Below are positions 31,583 through 42,293 of a DNA stretch of 64,000 nt, piece after piece; position 1 is the first letter of the stretch; the number at the start of each line of letters is the position of its first letter. The position numbers were made by a program, and so were the translations under genes. The notes below the pieces were generated by a model, which was given only the letters and a program-made list of their open reading frames with translations, ran no database searches and was not told where the DNA came from. Origin of the DNA: Bacteroidia bacterium (GTDB lineage Bacteria > Bacteroidota > Bacteroidia > Bacteroidales > Azobacteroidaceae); assembly GCA_025996865.1 (NCBI GenBank), contig BNTV01000006.1, positions 1-64,000 of the forward strand, written 5' to 3'.

Positions 31583-32776
31583 ATGAAAATTAAAATAAAT
31601 TTATTAATAACAGGTATCGTTTTTGCTTTGGTCTGCTGTACGGAAGACAAGCACGAACCCTTAGGTTCCGGCAGTGACACTGCACCCGGAATGGTAAGGA
31701 ACGTTCAAGTGGAAAACATCCCCGGTGGAGCCGTTTTCACTTATGATATGCCCGACGATGTGGATATACAATACGTCAAAGCCGTATATGTTTCAAACAA
31801 CGTACAGAAGGAAGCAAGGGCTTCGGCTTATGTGAATACCATAAAAATAGAAGGCTTCGGAGATACAAACGAGCGAACCGTAAAACTGTATGCAGTCAAC
31901 AGAAAGGAAAAAATATCCGAACCTGTTGAGCGTTCGATTCAACCGCTTACACCACCCATTCGCCTGGTGCAGGAGAGTTTGCAGCCAGACGTGGACTTTG
32001 GAGGTTTTGTCATTTCATTTCAAAATGAAACCAAGACCGACCTCGCTATCATTGCTTTAGCGAGAGACAGCGCGACACAAAATTTTGTCGAATACGATGC
32101 CTTCTACACTTCCATGGAAGAAGGTAAATTCTCCGTACGCGGCTTGCCCGACAAGCCAAATGATTTCGGTATGTACATTGTTGACCGGTGGAACAATTAT
32201 TCCGATACTATCTTTTTTACACTCACTCCGTGGAGAGAGGATTACTTGGACAAGACCTTATTTCTTTATAAGACAGTTCAGGGAGATGTTGGTTTTAATT
32301 ATTATAATGGTACTCCTCAGAAGGCATGGAATAACAATGTGAGTAACGGCGATTATGCCCACACCAATTTTCCGGAAGAATTTCCACACAGGCTTACGAT
32401 AGATTTAGGTGTTGATGTCAAACTGAGCCGGTTCAAATTTTGGCAACGTCCGGGAGCAGATGTGCTTTATCAGCATGGAGCACCTAAAGTTTACAGAATA
32501 TATGGTCGTCAGGATGACCCCGGAGCGGGTAATATCGACAACATATTTGAGGGATGGACACTTCTAATGGATTGCTATTCCGTCAAACCGTCAGGATTGC
32601 CTTTGGGGCAAAATTCAGGCGAAGATGAAGAATATCAAGCGCTCGGCGAAGAGTTTTCTTTCCCAAGAGTTGACTTGCCGATTGTACGTTATATACGCTT
32701 TGAAATGTTGGAAAGTTGGTCGGGGATGAAATGTTCAACTATCGGCGAAGTGACATTCTGGGGAGAAATCCAATAA
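31583..32776 (+). CDS. DUF4959/DUF5126/DUF5000-type surface lipoprotein
   Basis: 397 residues. Lipobox cysteine near residue 19 (ALVCCTED). It follows the arrangement of fibronectin-like N-terminal domains and a C-terminal discoidin-like (F5/8 type C) carbohydrate-binding domain: LTIDLGVDVKLSRFKFWQRPG and RYIRFEMLESW near the end. Such proteins follow SusD in many polysaccharide loci and are thought to bind glycan at the surface. The glycan bound is inferred from the mannosidases next door. Confidence 0.78.
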   Translation: MKIKINLLITGIVFALVCCTEDKHEPLGSGSDTAPGMVRNVQVENIPGGAVFTYDMPDDVDIQYVKAVYVSNNVQKEARASAYVNTIKIEGFGDTNERTVKLYAVNRKEKISEPVERSIQPLTPPIRLVQESLQPDVDFGGFVISFQNETKTDLAIIALARDSATQNFVEYDAFYTSMEEGKFSVRGLPDKPNDFGMYIVDRWNNYSDTIFFTLTPWREDYLDKTLFLYKTVQGDVGFNYYNGTPQKAWNNNVSNGDYAHTNFPEEFPHRLTIDLGVDVKLSRFKFWQRPGADVLYQHGAPKVYRIYGRQDDPGAGNIDNIFEGWTLLMDCYSVKPSGLPLGQNSGEDEEYQALGEEFSFPRVDLPIVRYIRFEMLESWSGMKCSTIGEVTFWGEIQ

Positions 32777-32810
32777 TTTCTTTAAATAATTAACGTTAAA
32801 TAAAATAATT

Positions 32811-34025
32811 ATGGCTAAAATAAAATTTTATATCAACTTGGTTATAATCGCCCTGTGCGGTTGGTTGATACCTGCATGTTCCGATATGAACGATACGCAG
32901 CGCGAATTTCTTGACCGTGCCGGGAAAATATATACCGGCAAGGTAGATTCTCTTGTGGTGCACGGAGGCAATCTCCGCGCCCAGATAACAGGATTAATGA
33001 CTTATGCTCATACTGCCGAAAAGTGCATGATTAAATGGGAAACCGATTCCCTGCTTGTCCCGCTTCAAGGGCTTACTACAAAGGATACTTTGAAAGTAAT
33101 CCTCAACAATTTGAGCGAAGGCATCCATCAGTTTCTTGTTCAAACTTACGATAAGGAAGGAAACAAATCGCTGAATGCCGAATGTTACGGTTATGTTTAT
33201 GGCGAGCAGTACATCCTTTCTGCTTCGGCCAAAATGGTCTCATCAATGAAACCTGAAATTGCAGGATTGGTGCTTTCATGGAATGTTTCGGAAGAAGCCG
33301 AAGCGGTTGAGGCAGTTTATGAAAGCAATAACGGAGATAAAACATTATTGTTGCCCGGTAATGTGAAAGAAACCATATTAACCGACTGGAAAGTAGGAGG
33401 CGTTATCAAAAGTCGCACCGCGCTCATCCCCGAAGCAGGTGCCATCGACACGCTGCATACCAATTGGTTGGTTCAACCTTTTCCGACGTCGGTGGAATAT
33501 GAATTGGTAAAGACCAATATCGTTCCATTGAAATTGACGAATGATGCCACCACCGGATATAGCGGACGTATTGAAGGCGTTTTCAATGGTGTGAATGGCG
33601 GTGATGGAAATCAATTTCACAGTGGTGACGGCGTAGGCGTTCCCCAGCATTTGACATTCGATTTGGGCGTGCTGACCAATTTGACACGACTTGAAATGTG
33701 GGCGCGTTCCGATGGTTACAACAACTGGAATCCCAAGAAAATTCAGTTTTGGGGTATTGCAGACATCACCGGAGCGGAAATAACCCTCCCAAGCAGCAAT
33801 GCAGGCTGGGAAGCCGAAGCGGTGGCCAAAGGATGGACAAAACTTTTGGACGGAACGTGTAATGACCCTGTTAACAACAGGTTGCAATTTGATACATCTG
33901 CCAACATCCGTTACCTGATTGTAAGGACAACGGAGGTATTTGGTGCTCCGTCTTCCGGTTCCGGCGCTTATACTATATTAAGAGAAATAACGTTATATTC
34001 AGACTATATTTCAGCAATAGATTAA
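32811..34025 (+). CDS. DUF4998-type surface lipoprotein with discoidin-like C-terminus
   Basis: 404 residues with lipobox cysteine near residue 23 (LIPACSDM). The region after it (YTGKVDSLVVHGG, KCMIKWETDS) matches DUF4998. The C-terminal part contains LTFDLGVLTNLTRLEMWARS and IRYLIVRTTE, as in discoidin-like glycan-binding domains. Same position and design as its upstream neighbour, so a second surface glycan-binding protein. Confidence 0.75.
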   Translation: MAKIKFYINLVIIALCGWLIPACSDMNDTQREFLDRAGKIYTGKVDSLVVHGGNLRAQITGLMTYAHTAEKCMIKWETDSLLVPLQGLTTKDTLKVILNNLSEGIHQFLVQTYDKEGNKSLNAECYGYVYGEQYILSASAKMVSSMKPEIAGLVLSWNVSEEAEAVEAVYESNNGDKTLLLPGNVKETILTDWKVGGVIKSRTALIPEAGAIDTLHTNWLVQPFPTSVEYELVKTNIVPLKLTNDATTGYSGRIEGVFNGVNGGDGNQFHSGDGVGVPQHLTFDLGVLTNLTRLEMWARSDGYNNWNPKKIQFWGIADITGAEITLPSSNAGWEAEAVAKGWTKLLDGTCNDPVNNRLQFDTSANIRYLIVRTTEVFGAPSSGSGAYTILREITLYSDYISAID

Positions 34026-34044
34026 TTTGATAAAATTACATACA

Positions 34045-37000
34045 ATGAAAAAAAATATTTTATTATTTTTCTTCCTGTCTGCAGGAATATCCGGTTTGTT
34101 TTCGCAAAATATTCTTTTTTGGCAAATCGGACAAAATGATAAAAGCGCCGGGGAATTTGCCTTAGGCCCTTTTGCTTATGAAAAATATCAAGTACGGTTC
34201 GGAAAATCTCCGGTGGTCTATGAAATCGGCAAACACAAACCGCGAACCGATTTTCCGTTCGTGCTGCCGGGAACACACGACAACTGGGCCGGGAATATTT
34301 CCGGGCAAATTGCCATTCGATTCGGCATCAAAGATATTCCGGCCTCATGCCCGGCACGATTGGAATTGAACTTTGTCGAAGTTCATCCGTCTTCGCCAAC
34401 GCTAACGATTCTGATAAACGGTTATCGGGCAGAGGTGAAGACTCCGGCGGGCAACAACCAGAATTATTTTGACAACAGGATAGCCAATCCGGCTGTCCTT
34501 CGTTCCGTAATTGATATTCCCGGGAATGTCTTGAAAAAAGGCAATAATCTTATCACTATCCAATCAAAAAATGGAAGTTGGCTGGTCTTTGACAATATCT
34601 CATTGACCGCCGGTTCTAAATTGGAATTGAGCAAACCGACCGCCGGAATTGATATGCTTGCTTCTGAGGTAAAACAGGGGCTGATTTACGGAAAAAACGG
34701 TAAAGATTTGCTTCAACCGGTGGTACTTCAGGTAGCGAACTGGGGAAAACCGATAACCGCCGACGTACTCATTAATGGCGCTAAGTCGGAGCAAGTAAAA
34801 CTGAATACCGGAATCAATACGATTGAAGCAGGCATCCCCGAAGTAAAAACGGAGACCGATTGTTCCATCGCTTTTTCCGCAAATTCCGGAATCATCACCG
34901 AATCCAAGGTCAAGGCATTTCCCGTTAAACACTGGACGGTATATCTGATGCAGCACACACACACGGACATTGGTTACACCAAACCTCAAACGGAAATCCT
35001 TGCCGAACACATCCGTTACATTGATTATGCGATAGAATATTGCGAACTGACCGAAAATTATCCCGACGATGCTAAATTTCGGTGGACGTGTGAAGCGGCG
35101 TGGCCGGTGAAAGAATATATCCACAACAGGCCTAAAGCGCAAATTGAGAAATTCATCAAATATATCCGCAACGGACAGATTGAAGTGGCCGGAATGTTTT
35201 TCAATATGGCTGAAATTGTGGACGAAAATTCATTCAAGACTTTCTTTGAACCGATACGTGAATTTAAAAAATTAGGTATTCCGGTCGTTACGGCGGTACA
35301 AAATGACGTGAACGGTATTGCCTGGTGTCTTGCCGATTATTTGCCCGACCTTGGAATAAAATATTTCACCATGGGCGAAAACGGGCACAGGGCTTTAATC
35401 CCGTTCGACCGTCCTACTTTGTATAAATGGGAATCACCTTCCGGAAAATACCTTTATTCCTATCGTTCCGACCATTATATGACGGGCAATTTTTGGGGAA
35501 TGGACAGAGCTACCGACTTTGAAACAATTGCGCCCAATGTATTTTCTTACTTGGACAACATCTCGGAGAAAGGCTATCCGTTTGATGCCGTTGGCGTACA
35601 ATACTCCGGATATTTTACCGATAACTCGCCTCCCTCCATGCACGAAGCGGAACTTATCCGCGAATGGAACAAGAAATATGCAACCCCGAAATTACGTAGC
35701 GCTTTGTTCCATGAATTTATGGATGATGTAACGGCGCGTTATGGTGATAAGGTGCCTGTCATCAGGGCGGCCTATCCCGACTGGTGGACGGATGGTTTTG
35801 GTTCGGCTGCCCGCGAAACGGCGGCTGCCCGCAAAACACACTCGGATATGATAACGATTCAGGGACTTTTGTCCATGTCGGTACTGAAAGGACAAGCCTT
35901 GCCGGAACAGACTCCGGATAAAATCCGCCATATCCACGAAAATCTTTTGTTTTACGATGAACATACTTATGGCGCAGCCGAGAGCATTTCAGACCCTACC
36001 TGCGATAACAGCGAGGTGCAATGGGCTGAAAAAGCGGCGTATGCCTGGGAAGCGCTGAAAAATGCACAAATAATGTACGAAACATCCATTGGTTTGCTGC
36101 AACCCTACATCAGTCGTGGAAAACAGCCTACGGTCACTTTTTTCAATACCTTGAACTGGGAACGTTCCGGCGTAGTGGAATTGTATATTGACCACGAAAT
36201 CATTCCGAGGAACAAAAAGTTTAAACTCATAGATGAAACAGGGAAAACATTTGATATACAAAGTTTGCGCTCGCGAAGCGAAGGAACGTATTATGCCATT
36301 TATGCCGAAAATATTCCGCCGATGGGATACAAAACATTTAACATTGTAGTTGAAAAGAATGATAATCCGGGTTTACCTCAAACGGCGTTGAATAACAATA
36401 CGATTGAAAATGAATATTACAAAATTGGTTTTGACCCTGTCACCGGCAGCATCATCAGTTTGTACGACAAACAACAGCAATTGGAAATGGTTGATTCCGA
36501 TTCGCCATGGCAATTAGGTGCGTTTGTATATGAGACATTGGGCAATAACCGACGGCAGATGGAACAATACACTTTGAAGGAATATGACCGCAAAGGTTTA
36601 AATAATATCCGTATTACTACCGGAAACAACGGTTCCATCTATCAAACGGTTTCTATTCAAGGCACATCCGATTGTTGCGAAGAGGGATTCGGGGTTAAAA
36701 TCGAAATACGGCTTTTCCATCACGAGAAACGGATTGAACTAAATTATGCAGTTAAAAAATCGCCTATCACAGAGCCTGATGGCATTTATGTCGCTTTCCC
36801 GTTCAAATTAGATAAAGCCAAGTTGTATTTTGATGTTCAGGGTGGAGTTGTCTGCTCGGGAGAAAACCAGATTGAGGGAACCGCTTCGGATTGGAATACG
36901 GTTCAGAATTTTGTGGCTGCGCGTAATGGCAAGTCTCAGTTCATCGTTGGCAGTGACAAAGCGCCTTTGTTCCAAATGGGCGGTATTTGTACCGGTCAGT

Positions 37001-37479
37001 ATCAGCGCAAAAAAGTCTATGAGAAACCGCATGTGTATTCATGGGTGACCAACAATTACTGGACTACTAATTTTCGCGCCTCTCAGGAAGGGGAACTTCG
37101 TTGGAGTTATTACCTCACATCCACCGATGATGTATCAAACAGCAAGGCCTATCGTTTCGGATGGGGTTCTCGCGTGCCGATTTACGCACGGGTAACACCG
37201 GAAGGGAAACCGAATGAACTTCCGCTTGCTTATTCGTCTTTCCGGTTCAACAACGACAATTTTTTGATGACATCCATTACTCCATCTATCAGCAACGGAT
37301 ATGTTTTGCTTAATGTAAGAGAATTGGACGGCAAACAGACAAAAATGCAACTATTGGACAACAACAATAAAGCGCTGAATTTTTCTATTGTTAATCTGAT
37401 AGAAGAGCCGATTGAAGAAAACTTGAAAGAAATTGATTTCCTTCCTTTTGGCAATAAATTCATTAAAATCAAATTATAA
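34045..37479 (+). CDS. GH38 alpha-mannosidase with N-terminal lyase-like beta-sandwich
   Basis: 1144 residues. Signal peptide about 1-21 (ends FSQ). Residues 22-175 resemble the domain III (CBM-like) fold of family 4 polysaccharide lyases: FWQIGQNDKSAGEFALGP, DFPFVLPG, SWLVFDNI. The catalytic domain has the zinc motif HTHTDIGYT (His306, Asp308) and an NDVNGIAW stretch where family 38 has its nucleophile Asp. A long beta-rich C-terminus follows. It would remove alpha-mannose residues in the periplasm. I start at MKKNI (34045); the frame is open six codons further back from TTG. Confidence 0.88.
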   Translation: MKKNILLFFFLSAGISGLFSQNILFWQIGQNDKSAGEFALGPFAYEKYQVRFGKSPVVYEIGKHKPRTDFPFVLPGTHDNWAGNISGQIAIRFGIKDIPASCPARLELNFVEVHPSSPTLTILINGYRAEVKTPAGNNQNYFDNRIANPAVLRSVIDIPGNVLKKGNNLITIQSKNGSWLVFDNISLTAGSKLELSKPTAGIDMLASEVKQGLIYGKNGKDLLQPVVLQVANWGKPITADVLINGAKSEQVKLNTGINTIEAGIPEVKTETDCSIAFSANSGIITESKVKAFPVKHWTVYLMQHTHTDIGYTKPQTEILAEHIRYIDYAIEYCELTENYPDDAKFRWTCEAAWPVKEYIHNRPKAQIEKFIKYIRNGQIEVAGMFFNMAEIVDENSFKTFFEPIREFKKLGIPVVTAVQNDVNGIAWCLADYLPDLGIKYFTMGENGHRALIPFDRPTLYKWESPSGKYLYSYRSDHYMTGNFWGMDRATDFETIAPNVFSYLDNISEKGYPFDAVGVQYSGYFTDNSPPSMHEAELIREWNKKYATPKLRSALFHEFMDDVTARYGDKVPVIRAAYPDWWTDGFGSAARETAAARKTHSDMITIQGLLSMSVLKGQALPEQTPDKIRHIHENLLFYDEHTYGAAESISDPTCDNSEVQWAEKAAYAWEALKNAQIMYETSIGLLQPYISRGKQPTVTFFNTLNWERSGVVELYIDHEIIPRNKKFKLIDETGKTFDIQSLRSRSEGTYYAIYAENIPPMGYKTFNIVVEKNDNPGLPQTALNNNTIENEYYKIGFDPVTGSIISLYDKQQQLEMVDSDSPWQLGAFVYETLGNNRRQMEQYTLKEYDRKGLNNIRITTGNNGSIYQTVSIQGTSDCCEEGFGVKIEIRLFHHEKRIELNYAVKKSPITEPDGIYVAFPFKLDKAKLYFDVQGGVVCSGENQIEGTASDWNTVQNFVAARNGKSQFIVGSDKAPLFQMGGICTGQYQRKKVYEKPHVYSWVTNNYWTTNFRASQEGELRWSYYLTSTDDVSNSKAYRFGWGSRVPIYARVTPEGKPNELPLAYSSFRFNNDNFLMTSITPSISNGYVLLNVRELDGKQTKMQLLDNNNKALNFSIVNLIEEPIEENLKEIDFLPFGNKFIKIKL

Positions 37480-37514
37480 TGAATGGTGAATCATGAGACA
37501 AACATTTCTATAAT

Positions 37515-39863
37515 ATGACAAAACAAATCGTTCCAATTGCAGTACTTACATTTTTTTGCTTGATAACATCTTGCGAAAAAAAGCCAACCTTGTCGGATTA
37601 TGTGAATCCGGGTATCGGAACGGCTCATTCGCGCTGGTTTTTCTATACTCCGGCGGCAGTGCCGTTCGGCATGGCGAAACTCGCTCCTTCTACCGACGCC
37701 CATCTGGGAAATCCCGGAGGGTGGCAAGCAGTGGGATACGATGCCAGACATATCTCAATAGAAGGTTTCGCCAACTTTCACGAGTTCCAGATTGGGGGTG
37801 TGGTTATCGCGCCCACAGTCGGAGAATTACAAACCGTTCCCGGAGCATTGGACAACATTCAGGGTGGTTACCGTTCATCATTCGACAAAAAAGAGGAGTA
37901 TGCCTGCCCCGGATATTATTCCGTATTACTCAAAGATTACGATGTGAAAGCCGAACTGACGGCAACGCAACGGGTAGGTTTTCACAGATATACCTTCCCC
38001 GCGTCGGAGCAGGCGAACTTGATATTCGATATTGGCAACCGTCAGGGTGAAAGCGGATATGTGAAAGACGCCTCGGTTACCTATACCGAAGACGGACGCA
38101 TCGAAGGATGGGTAACGACCACTCCGGTCTATGTGAATATATACCAAAAAGGGGCTACCGTGTCTATGTATTTCAGCGCAGAACTGGATAAGAAACCAAC
38201 CGCTTTCGGTTCGTTTGTGAAAGATACTGTATATCCCGATTCGAAGACTCAGACAGGCATCGGAGCAGGACTTTATTTTCAATTTAACACGACAGAGAAA
38301 GAAGCCGTGACGGTGAAAATAGGGCTTTCCTACACCTCAATAGAAAACGCCCGCCTGAATATGGAAACTGAAGCTAAAAATATGAGTTTCGACAAAGCTC
38401 ATAAAAAAGCCTTGAACACTTGGAACGATTATCTTGGACGCATAAAGGTGGAAGGTGGGGAATATAACGACCGTGTGAAATTCTATACAGGTTTGTATCA
38501 TGCACTGCTTGGCCGTGGATTGGCAAGCGATGTAAACGGAGCTTATCCGAAGAATGATGGCGGAGTGGGACAGATACCACTAAACGAAAAAGGGAAACCG
38601 GTTCACAATCATTATAATACGGATGCTATTTGGGGAGCGTTTTGGAATCTTACCCAGTTGTGGAGCCTCGCCTATCCCGAATATTATTCCGATTGGGTAC
38701 AGAGTCAACTCCTTGTGTATAAAGACGCGGGATGGCTGGGCGATGGTATTGCCTGCAGTAAATATGTATCGGGTGTGGGAACAAACTTTACCGGTTTGGC
38801 AATTGCCGCCGCGTATAATTGCGGAATACAGGATTTTGATGTGAAAACAGGCTATGAAGCGGCATTGAAAAACGAGATAGACGGCAAAGACCGCTTGACA
38901 GGAGCCGGAAAACTGGATGTGGAACAGTTTGTGAACAGGGGATATTCTCCTTACGCGACCGATATGTCGATGCGTACCATTCCCGCGGGTTCGGGTTTTG
39001 GAGCTTCACATACGATGGAATATTCTTTCAGCAGCTATGCCGTTGCCCAAATGGCGAAGCACTTGAATAAAAAGGATGATTATAAACTTTTATCGAAGTT
39101 ATCGGAAGGATGGAAAACACTCTTTGACCCTGAAACAAAACTGATACGCCCACGCGATGTAAACGGTGATTTTATCAAAGACTTCGACCCCTTTGCCCCG
39201 TGGATTGGCTTTCAGGAAGGAAACGCGATACAATACACCTATTATGTACCTCATCAAATAGATGAACTGATTGACCTGATTGGAGCAGATGATTTCAATA
39301 CCCGTCTGGACAGTACATTCCAAATATCGCGAAAAAATATTTTCGGAGGAGGCGAGACGATAGACGCATTTTCGGGTTTACACACTTATTACAATCACGG
39401 TAATCAGCCTAATCTGCATATCTCATGGCTATTCAATTTCTCGGGAAAACCTTACTTGTCGCAAAAGTGGGTCAGAGCGATTTGTAATGAGTTTTACGGA
39501 GTAGAGGGCATTCATGGCTACGGCTACGGACAGGATGAAGACCAGGGACAGTTGGGCGCGTGGTATGTGATGGCGGCGACAGGGCTTTTCGATGTGAAGG
39601 GCTTGACGGAGGTTAATCCTGCTTTCCAAGTCGGCAGTCCGTTGTTCGACAAGATTACCATTAAGCTCAACAAGGATTATTATCCGGGGAAGGAGTTTGT
39701 CATTGAAACGCAAAATAACGCGAAGGGCAATATTTACATCCAATCCATTGATGTAAACGGAAAACCTCACAATACAGTTCAATTACCTTTTTCGGATGTG
39801 GTAAAAGGCGGGCGCATGCTGATAAAACTATCGGACGCGCCTAACACGGGACTGACTAAATAA
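37515..39863 (+). CDS. GH92 alpha-mannosidase, lipoprotein
   Basis: 782 residues. Lipobox cysteine near residue 20 (LITSCEKK), so it is probably membrane-anchored. GH92 signatures: VNPGIGTAHSRW near the N-terminus, AVGYDARHISIEGFANFHEF, the acid-region EGNAIQYTYYVP with Glu near 570, and the end GYGQDEDQGQLGAWYVMAATG. Family 92 enzymes are calcium-dependent exo-alpha-mannosidases, often alpha-1,2, acting on N-glycans or fungal mannan. Linkage specificity cannot be read here. Confidence 0.95.
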   Translation: MTKQIVPIAVLTFFCLITSCEKKPTLSDYVNPGIGTAHSRWFFYTPAAVPFGMAKLAPSTDAHLGNPGGWQAVGYDARHISIEGFANFHEFQIGGVVIAPTVGELQTVPGALDNIQGGYRSSFDKKEEYACPGYYSVLLKDYDVKAELTATQRVGFHRYTFPASEQANLIFDIGNRQGESGYVKDASVTYTEDGRIEGWVTTTPVYVNIYQKGATVSMYFSAELDKKPTAFGSFVKDTVYPDSKTQTGIGAGLYFQFNTTEKEAVTVKIGLSYTSIENARLNMETEAKNMSFDKAHKKALNTWNDYLGRIKVEGGEYNDRVKFYTGLYHALLGRGLASDVNGAYPKNDGGVGQIPLNEKGKPVHNHYNTDAIWGAFWNLTQLWSLAYPEYYSDWVQSQLLVYKDAGWLGDGIACSKYVSGVGTNFTGLAIAAAYNCGIQDFDVKTGYEAALKNEIDGKDRLTGAGKLDVEQFVNRGYSPYATDMSMRTIPAGSGFGASHTMEYSFSSYAVAQMAKHLNKKDDYKLLSKLSEGWKTLFDPETKLIRPRDVNGDFIKDFDPFAPWIGFQEGNAIQYTYYVPHQIDELIDLIGADDFNTRLDSTFQISRKNIFGGGETIDAFSGLHTYYNHGNQPNLHISWLFNFSGKPYLSQKWVRAICNEFYGVEGIHGYGYGQDEDQGQLGAWYVMAATGLFDVKGLTEVNPAFQVGSPLFDKITIKLNKDYYPGKEFVIETQNNAKGNIYIQSIDVNGKPHNTVQLPFSDVVKGGRMLIKLSDAPNTGLTK

Positions 39864-39900
39864 CTTCAACTTCCATCTTTTCCAAAGAATACGAAGCTGT

Positions 39901-40470
39901 AGCGACACACCTCAACCGTATGACTTTAATTGTAAAATGGATGGTACATTCAATAATGATAAAATATTCAAAGGAGAATATGGTATCACCCCGTCCGGAG
40001 CTTTTGTGCCTCTTCCTGAAGAAAAAATCACAATAAGCGGCACAGTGGAGAAAACCTATGAAGTAGAACCGCTTCTTCGTGTAGAGTGGGTTGATGAACC
40101 GGTTGTAAACGCGGACAGGACGGTAACAGTCAGGGTAAAGGTAACATACGGCACAGACAATGCCGCGTATAAAGCGGCTTTGGCGGAAGGTTGGCTGTTT
40201 GTGAGTGAAACCGACTATGTAGGCGATTTCAGTTACAGCCCCAATTATTCCGTTAGAACCGCCCCTGCTCAGATGGGCGTAGGCGCTGCCGAAATTTTAG
40301 GAGCGAATGGTACTACCTTTACGATAAGTACCGCGCAGGCTTCAAAGGCGTTCGCCGACTATTCGAGGAAGTATTTCTTCAGGGTGGGAGTACGATCTAC
40401 CATTACTTTTGATGCTACGAACCGTTACAATTATACTGATATAAAGGAACTTACGATTCCGGCAAAATAA
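39901..40470 (+). pseudogene. DUF3823-type lipoprotein, 5'-truncated
   Basis: An open frame reads DTPQPYDFNCKMDGTFNN from about 39901 and continues to 40470. DGTFNN, IFKGEYGITPSGAFVPL and VEPLLRVEWVDEPVVNADRT match DUF3823, a surface lipoprotein that typically accompanies SusCD pairs. The first about 80 residues, including signal and lipobox, are missing. The earliest ATG (39937) lies inside the domain. It is either a dead fragment or expressed without export. Downstream a strong hairpin ends the unit. Confidence 0.7.
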
Positions 40471-40487
40471 AAGTACTAATCAGAGAA

Positions 40488-40542
40488 AGGCTGTCTATAA
40501 AAATTTATATGCAATAGCGAATGATGCATTTATAGACAGCCT
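40488..40542 (+). terminator. Strong hairpin between DUF3823 remnant and GxGYxYP gene
   Basis: AGGCTGTCTATAAA (40488-40501) and TTTATAGACAGCCT (40529-40542) form a perfect 14-bp stem with a 27-base loop, extended by partly matching GAGAA/TTCTC. No T-run follows, so it may be a processing or stability element rather than a classic terminator. Confidence 0.55.
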
Positions 40543-40564
40543 CTTCTCTTAAAAAAATTGAAAA

Positions 40565-42271
40565 ATGCTTGGTATAAAATACTTTTTACTATTGACTCTT
40601 ATCTCTCTGTCTCCATTTCTTTTAGCAGGGAATGCAGCAGAAAAGGAGGAAAATGGGAATGTAAATTACATTCCCAAAACGCCGGGTATTGCACAGGATA
40701 TTGATGCTTTTAATGTGGAAACTACCACTAACTCTAAGCGTTTGGCTGTCCTTTCTTTACAAGGATTGGCAAACAGAAATGGTGCAACAATCTATACGTA
40801 TGTCAATCAGGATAAATGGGCGCTGGAACTCTATCAGTCTTTGGGTTATATCAATAATGTAACGGTTTATACAAGTTTTGAGGATTTGTTGGAAAAATAC
40901 AAAGATATTCCCCAAGGAGCGGTTGTGTATGACCCCATGAAAAAATTTACGGTTAATATTGCTACCAATGTGGCTGGAGTAGAAGGCCGGATTATTTTAA
41001 GTCCGGATATGGTGGCCGGTTTTAAACAAATCACCGGAAATAATGATATAAAAGATTTAAGAGATTATAACTTTCCGTCTCAATTAGAAGCATTTAAATG
41101 GTATAAAGAAAACATATTCCCATTACAAAACCATCACATACTATCAGTTGCCAAAGACTTGCTCCTGATGTATGATGTTTATCGCGATTATCTGGTCGAG
41201 TTCAAAATTCCGGTTTTTTGGCTGCCGGGCGCGAGTGATAACGATTACGACAGCGATTATGAAAAAGAGATTATTAAGTTATTTGAAGAAACACCGCCCA
41301 ATATTCCCGTACTGGGATTTTGGGCTGGCGTAGAAAATGGGAAAGATATAGGATATACCGAAATGGAAGGCGTAACTTTAGCTGGTTATTATGGAAAATT
41401 TACATTGGTAAATACTTGGGTCGGAAATTACAGTTTTCATACAGGAATGCCCGGAAGACCCGAATATAAACAGGTAAAACCCCGGGGAAAGACGTTTAGA
41501 GAATATGACCCCAACAAAAAATATGTCGCCCTAATCATGAATGAAAGCGGTGATGCTCCCTGCTATTTTTTATACACCGGCTTCTTCCCGCGTCAATGGA
41601 ACGACCCCGACAGAGGGAAAGTAGCTATCAATTACGGCATTACACCTTCACTACGCATGTTGACGCCCGGATTATTAAATTATATGTACGATACGCAAAC
41701 AGCCAATGATTTCTTTTTTACTTCTATCTCAGGTAGCGGATATTGTTATCCTTTTGAGGGATATTTGGACAAGACGGTATCAAAACATCAAAATAAAATT
41801 GATTATTTCACTATGACGGCAAACAATATGGCTATTCTCGATTTTGATATGCTGGGCATATACACACATCCTGCTTCAACATGGAAACCGGAGGATAGAC
41901 TTATTGCCGAAACGTATATGGTTCCCATGAAAGGTCTTCATTCTATTATTTCAGGAATGCATCGAGTCGGTTACATTGGCAGAGATGGAAATGAAATTAT
42001 TGATTCGGTAACAGTACATCACACATTGACTCACTGGTCTCAATACGACTATACATGGAACGACCCTTCACAAGATGAAAAAGCGGTTCAATTCATGGAA
42101 AATGAAATCAAATCGCATGGATACGGCGGAAATTTTATTCAAGCCATGTTTTACAGTTGGCATTATGGCCCCCGCCGATTGAATAAATTAAGAAAATTGA
42201 TGGAACCGCAAGGATACGAGTTTGTAACACTGAATGAATTTGATTACTTGTGTCGCAAAGCAGAAATATAA
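40565..42271 (+). CDS. GxGYxYP family putative glycoside hydrolase, secreted
   Basis: 568 residues with signal peptide about 1-22. The family signature is GSGYCYPFEGY at about residues 395-405; also NESGDAPCYFLYTGFFP. The family is predicted to have glycosidase folds and occurs next to SusCD genes, but no activity is established for it that I know of. It lies after the hairpin as its own unit at the edge of the mannose locus. Confidence 0.82.
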   Translation: MLGIKYFLLLTLISLSPFLLAGNAAEKEENGNVNYIPKTPGIAQDIDAFNVETTTNSKRLAVLSLQGLANRNGATIYTYVNQDKWALELYQSLGYINNVTVYTSFEDLLEKYKDIPQGAVVYDPMKKFTVNIATNVAGVEGRIILSPDMVAGFKQITGNNDIKDLRDYNFPSQLEAFKWYKENIFPLQNHHILSVAKDLLLMYDVYRDYLVEFKIPVFWLPGASDNDYDSDYEKEIIKLFEETPPNIPVLGFWAGVENGKDIGYTEMEGVTLAGYYGKFTLVNTWVGNYSFHTGMPGRPEYKQVKPRGKTFREYDPNKKYVALIMNESGDAPCYFLYTGFFPRQWNDPDRGKVAINYGITPSLRMLTPGLLNYMYDTQTANDFFFTSISGSGYCYPFEGYLDKTVSKHQNKIDYFTMTANNMAILDFDMLGIYTHPASTWKPEDRLIAETYMVPMKGLHSIISGMHRVGYIGRDGNEIIDSVTVHHTLTHWSQYDYTWNDPSQDEKAVQFMENEIKSHGYGGNFIQAMFYSWHYGPRRLNKLRKLMEPQGYEFVTLNEFDYLCRKAEI

Positions 42272-42293
42272 ATGGGTCATGAAAATGGCTCAT

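Noticed and set aside
34600..35142. A 180-residue frame antisense to the GH38 gene
   Set aside because: No recognisable domain, and the plus-strand gene is firmly supported.
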